DNA of 54,432 nt from Muribaculaceae bacterium Isolate-002 (NCI) (GTDB lineage Bacteria > Bacteroidota > Bacteroidia > Bacteroidales > Muribaculaceae): NCBI GenBank assembly GCA_004102805.1, contig SCEG01000016.1, positions 1 through 54,432 on the forward strand, given 5' to 3'. Below, in pieces: positions 52,830 to 54,432 of the stretch (its first letter is position 1; every line of letters starts with the position of its first letter). Below the pieces are notes generated by a model that saw nothing but the letters and a program-made list of their open reading frames with translations, had not been told where the DNA came from and ran no database searches. Made by a program: the position numbers and the translations under genes.

Positions 52830-54284
52830 TTATTTTTTTGTGAGGGTGGTGTGCATTGCTTTTGCTGCTGCACGGCCGTCGCCCATTGCGAGGATTACGG
52901 TTGCTCCTCCGCGAACGATGTCACCTCCGGCGTAGGTGCGCGGGAGTGTGGTGAGGAGGGTGTCGTCGACAACGAGTGTGCCGCGGCGGGTGATGTCGAG
53001 CCCGTCGAATGCATCGGGAATCAGCGGGTTGGGTGATACGCCAACGCTGACTACCACGACGTCGACGTCGATGTCGATGATGTCGCCGGGGACGGGGACC
53101 GGTGAGCGTCGGCCTGAGGCGTCGGGCTCTCCGAGCTGCATCCGCTGCAGGCGCATGGTGCGGACGTGTCCCTTGTCGTCGCCGATGTATTCTATCGGGT
53201 TATGGAGTGTGAGGAATTCGACGCCTTCTTCTTTTGCGTGTTTGATTTCTTCGAGTCGGGCGGGCATTTCTTCTTCGCTGCGGCGGTAGACGATTATTGC
53301 TCTCAAGGCTCCCATTCGTTTGGCTGTGCGAACGGAGTCCATTGCGGTGTTGCCTCCTCCGATTATGGCTACGGTGGCGCCTTTTGGCACGGGTGTCGCC
53401 CATCCGGGTCGTCCGGCTCCCATCAGGTTGATGCGGGTCAGGTATTCGTTGGATGAGAGGATGTTGATGAGGTTTTCGCCGGGTATGCCCATAAATCGCG
53501 GGAGTCCGGCTCCTGAAGCTATGAATATGCCGTCGAAGCCGTTTTGGCGCAGGGTTTCGTAGGATAGTGTTTTTCCGACGATGCAGTTTTTGACGAATTT
53601 TACGCCCATTTTTTCGAGGGCGTTTATTTCGACGTCGACTACGGCGTTGGGGAGTCGGAATTCGGGGATGCCGTATTTGAGGACGCCTCCGATCTGGTGG
53701 AGGGCTTCGTAGACGGTGACGTCGTAGCCGAGTTTAATCATGTCGCCTGCGAACGAGAGTCCGGCGGGGCCGGAGCCGATTACGGCTACGCGCATGCCGT
53801 TGGAGGGGAGACATGCGGGGATAGCGTCGTCGCCGGAGTGCTGCATTGCGTCGGCAGCGAAGCGTTCGAGGTAGCCGATTGCGACGGCGGGCTTTTTCAT
53901 TTTGAGGTAGATGCATCGGGACTCGCACTGTCGTTCCTGTGGACAAACGCGTCCGCAGACGGCGGGGAGTGCGGATGTTTCCTTTAGCACGAGCGCGGCT
54001 TCGCGGAAGTTGCCCCGCTGTATGTTTTTGATAAATCCGGGAATGTCAATTCCTACGGGGCATCCGGTTATGCATTGAGGGTCGGGGCAGTCGAGGCATC
54101 GGGTGGCTTCGGTGACTGCCTGTGAGGCGTCGAGACCCTGATTGACTTCTTCGTTGCATGTTATGCGGTAGGCGGGGTCGAGTTCGGGCATTTTGGCGCG
54201 GGGTATTGCTGTGCGCTCTTTTGCGGATATCTGGTCGCGTAGTTGCTGACGCCATTGTGCGTCGCGTGAGTGGTTGCAATTCAT
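52830..54284 (-). CDS. NADPH-dependent glutamate synthase small-subunit-like flavoprotein (GltD/SudA/NfnB family)
   Basis: Predicted 484-residue iron-sulfur flavoprotein. N-terminal Cys clusters RCLDCPDPQCITGCP and CGRVCPQERQCESRC bind two [4Fe-4S] centres. FAD (VIGSGPAGLSFAG) and NADPH (IIGGGNTAMDSVR) motifs follow, and the chain ends with the GGDIVRGGATVILAMGDGR FAD segment. Homologues serve as GltD, as SudA of sulfide dehydrogenase, or as NfnB, which partners an FNR-like subunit; the class is not decidable here. The ATG at 54284 (MNCNHSRDAQWRQQL) aligns with the usual family start. An in-frame ATG at 54314 adds ten residues and falls in an inverted repeat. No partner gene is adjacent. Confidence 0.88.
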   Translation of the reverse strand: MNCNHSRDAQWRQQLRDQISAKERTAIPRAKMPELDPAYRITCNEEVNQGLDASQAVTEATRCLDCPDPQCITGCPVGIDIPGFIKNIQRGNFREAALVLKETSALPAVCGRVCPQERQCESRCIYLKMKKPAVAIGYLERFAADAMQHSGDDAIPACLPSNGMRVAVIGSGPAGLSFAGDMIKLGYDVTVYEALHQIGGVLKYGIPEFRLPNAVVDVEINALEKMGVKFVKNCIVGKTLSYETLRQNGFDGIFIASGAGLPRFMGIPGENLINILSSNEYLTRINLMGAGRPGWATPVPKGATVAIIGGGNTAMDSVRTAKRMGALRAIIVYRRSEEEMPARLEEIKHAKEEGVEFLTLHNPIEYIGDDKGHVRTMRLQRMQLGEPDASGRRSPVPVPGDIIDIDVDVVVVSVGVSPNPLIPDAFDGLDITRRGTLVVDDTLLTTLPRTYAGGDIVRGGATVILAMGDGRAAAKAMHTTLTKK

Positions 54285-54305
54285 AATGTCTTGCCCTGAA
54301 AAAAG

Positions 54306-54325
54306 TTGACTCATAAAAGAGTCAA
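54306..54325. repeat. Inverted repeat TTGACTC-ATAAAA-GAGTCAA
   Basis: Perfect 7-nt arms (54306-54312, 54319-54325) lie between the flavoprotein gene and a divergent partial gene. It could be an operator for the divergent pair or the end of a mobile element. The sequence does not decide. Confidence 0.55.
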
Positions 54326-54328
54326 ATT

Positions 54329-54432
54329 ATGATTAAATTTCAGAGTTTGCCGCGACAAAAACGTCAGGCAATCCGGGAAGAGGTTCTCAGGCATTATGCC
54401 GAGACCGACATGAGTTATGGCGAAATAGCCGA
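54329..54432 (+). CDS. N-terminal fragment of an HTH-like gene (3' end outside window)
   Basis: The ATG at 54329 opens a frame to the window end, encoding 34 residues: a basic start (MIKFQSLPRQKRQAIREEV), then LRHYAETDMSYGEIA. The SYGEIA segment resembles the first helix of a helix-turn-helix, as in small transposase subunits or sigma-like and regulator proteins. The family cannot be settled from this length. It is divergent from the flavoprotein gene with a 44-nt spacer that holds a perfect inverted repeat. Confidence 0.45.
   Translation, partial: MIKFQSLPRQKRQAIREEVLRHYAETDMSYGEIA

Noticed and set aside
52546..52935. Frame with repeated Ser-Asp pairs
   Set aside because: It crosses the tRNA gene and the 9-nt tandem repeat. 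The Ser-Asp pattern is just the repeat translated.

Overview
The window reads as a stretch of a Bacteroidales chromosome, most likely a Muribaculaceae (S24-7) gut bacterium. This rests on several things seen in the sequence: many start regions carry the Bacteroidota promoter (-33 TTTG/TTG, 19-20 nt spacer, -7 TAnnTTTG); Rho has the very long disordered insert typical of gut Bacteroidota; there is a lipoprotein form of TamA (TamL) beside TamB; and there are Bacteroidota-type families such as the alternative GlmU-like protein and DUF4954. The family-level assignment is inference. No rRNA, CRISPR array, prophage or complete insertion sequence was found. One tRNA gene is present.

Layout. 1-111 is the tail of an unidentified gene. 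285-2056 (minus) holds an HD-domain hydrolase and branched-chain aminotransferase. 2057-3210 is a long non-coding stretch with a candidate structured small RNA of about 190 nt ending in an intrinsic terminator. 3211-9071 (plus) holds three peptidases: a tricorn-like S41 protease, a C69 dipeptidase and a YpfJ-type zinc peptidase. 9126-16971 (minus) is a tightly packed run, rho-queF-queC-B3/B4 protein-CNNM/CorC protein-kup-tsaC, mixing transcription termination, queuosine precursor synthesis, tRNA t6A synthesis and ion transport. 17668-20143 (minus) holds DUF4954 and rfbC. These are divergent from an alternative GlmU-like protein, and the two directions share a palindromic promoter.

20261-27211 (plus) holds the GlmU-like protein, a porin, asd, a glycosyltransferase and a CPA2 antiporter. 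27238-31385 (minus) holds an acyltransferase remnant, an FG-GAP repeat protein and a secreted GH43 enzyme. 31770-33428 is an AspT/YidE-type transporter with a folded leader. 33685-34336 (minus) is a thioredoxin pair. 34471-40219 (plus) holds dapA, gyrB and rnr. 40334-44952 (plus) is a small surface-glycan cluster: UDP-glucose dehydrogenase, two GT4 glycosyltransferases and a UDP-glucuronate epimerase. 45099-52233 (plus) is tamB-tamL. Then come tRNA-Leu(UAG) and a glutamate synthase small-subunit/SudA-like flavoprotein, both on the minus strand, and the start of an HTH-like gene that runs off the window.

How the genes fit together. The clearest joint functions are nucleotide-sugar supply and envelope glycan assembly (GlmU-like, RfbC, Ugd, epimerase, three glycosyltransferases), outer-membrane biogenesis (TamB/TamL, porin), lysine/diaminopimelate synthesis (Asd, DapA, not adjacent), tRNA modification (TsaC, QueC, QueF) and secreted or periplasmic proteolysis. 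Intergenic spaces carry at least four families of short repeats: a GGGACGCAC inverted repeat, a 9-nt GTCnGACnn tandem repeat, an AATTCATAATT repeat, and inverted elements with TTTAAAC arms.
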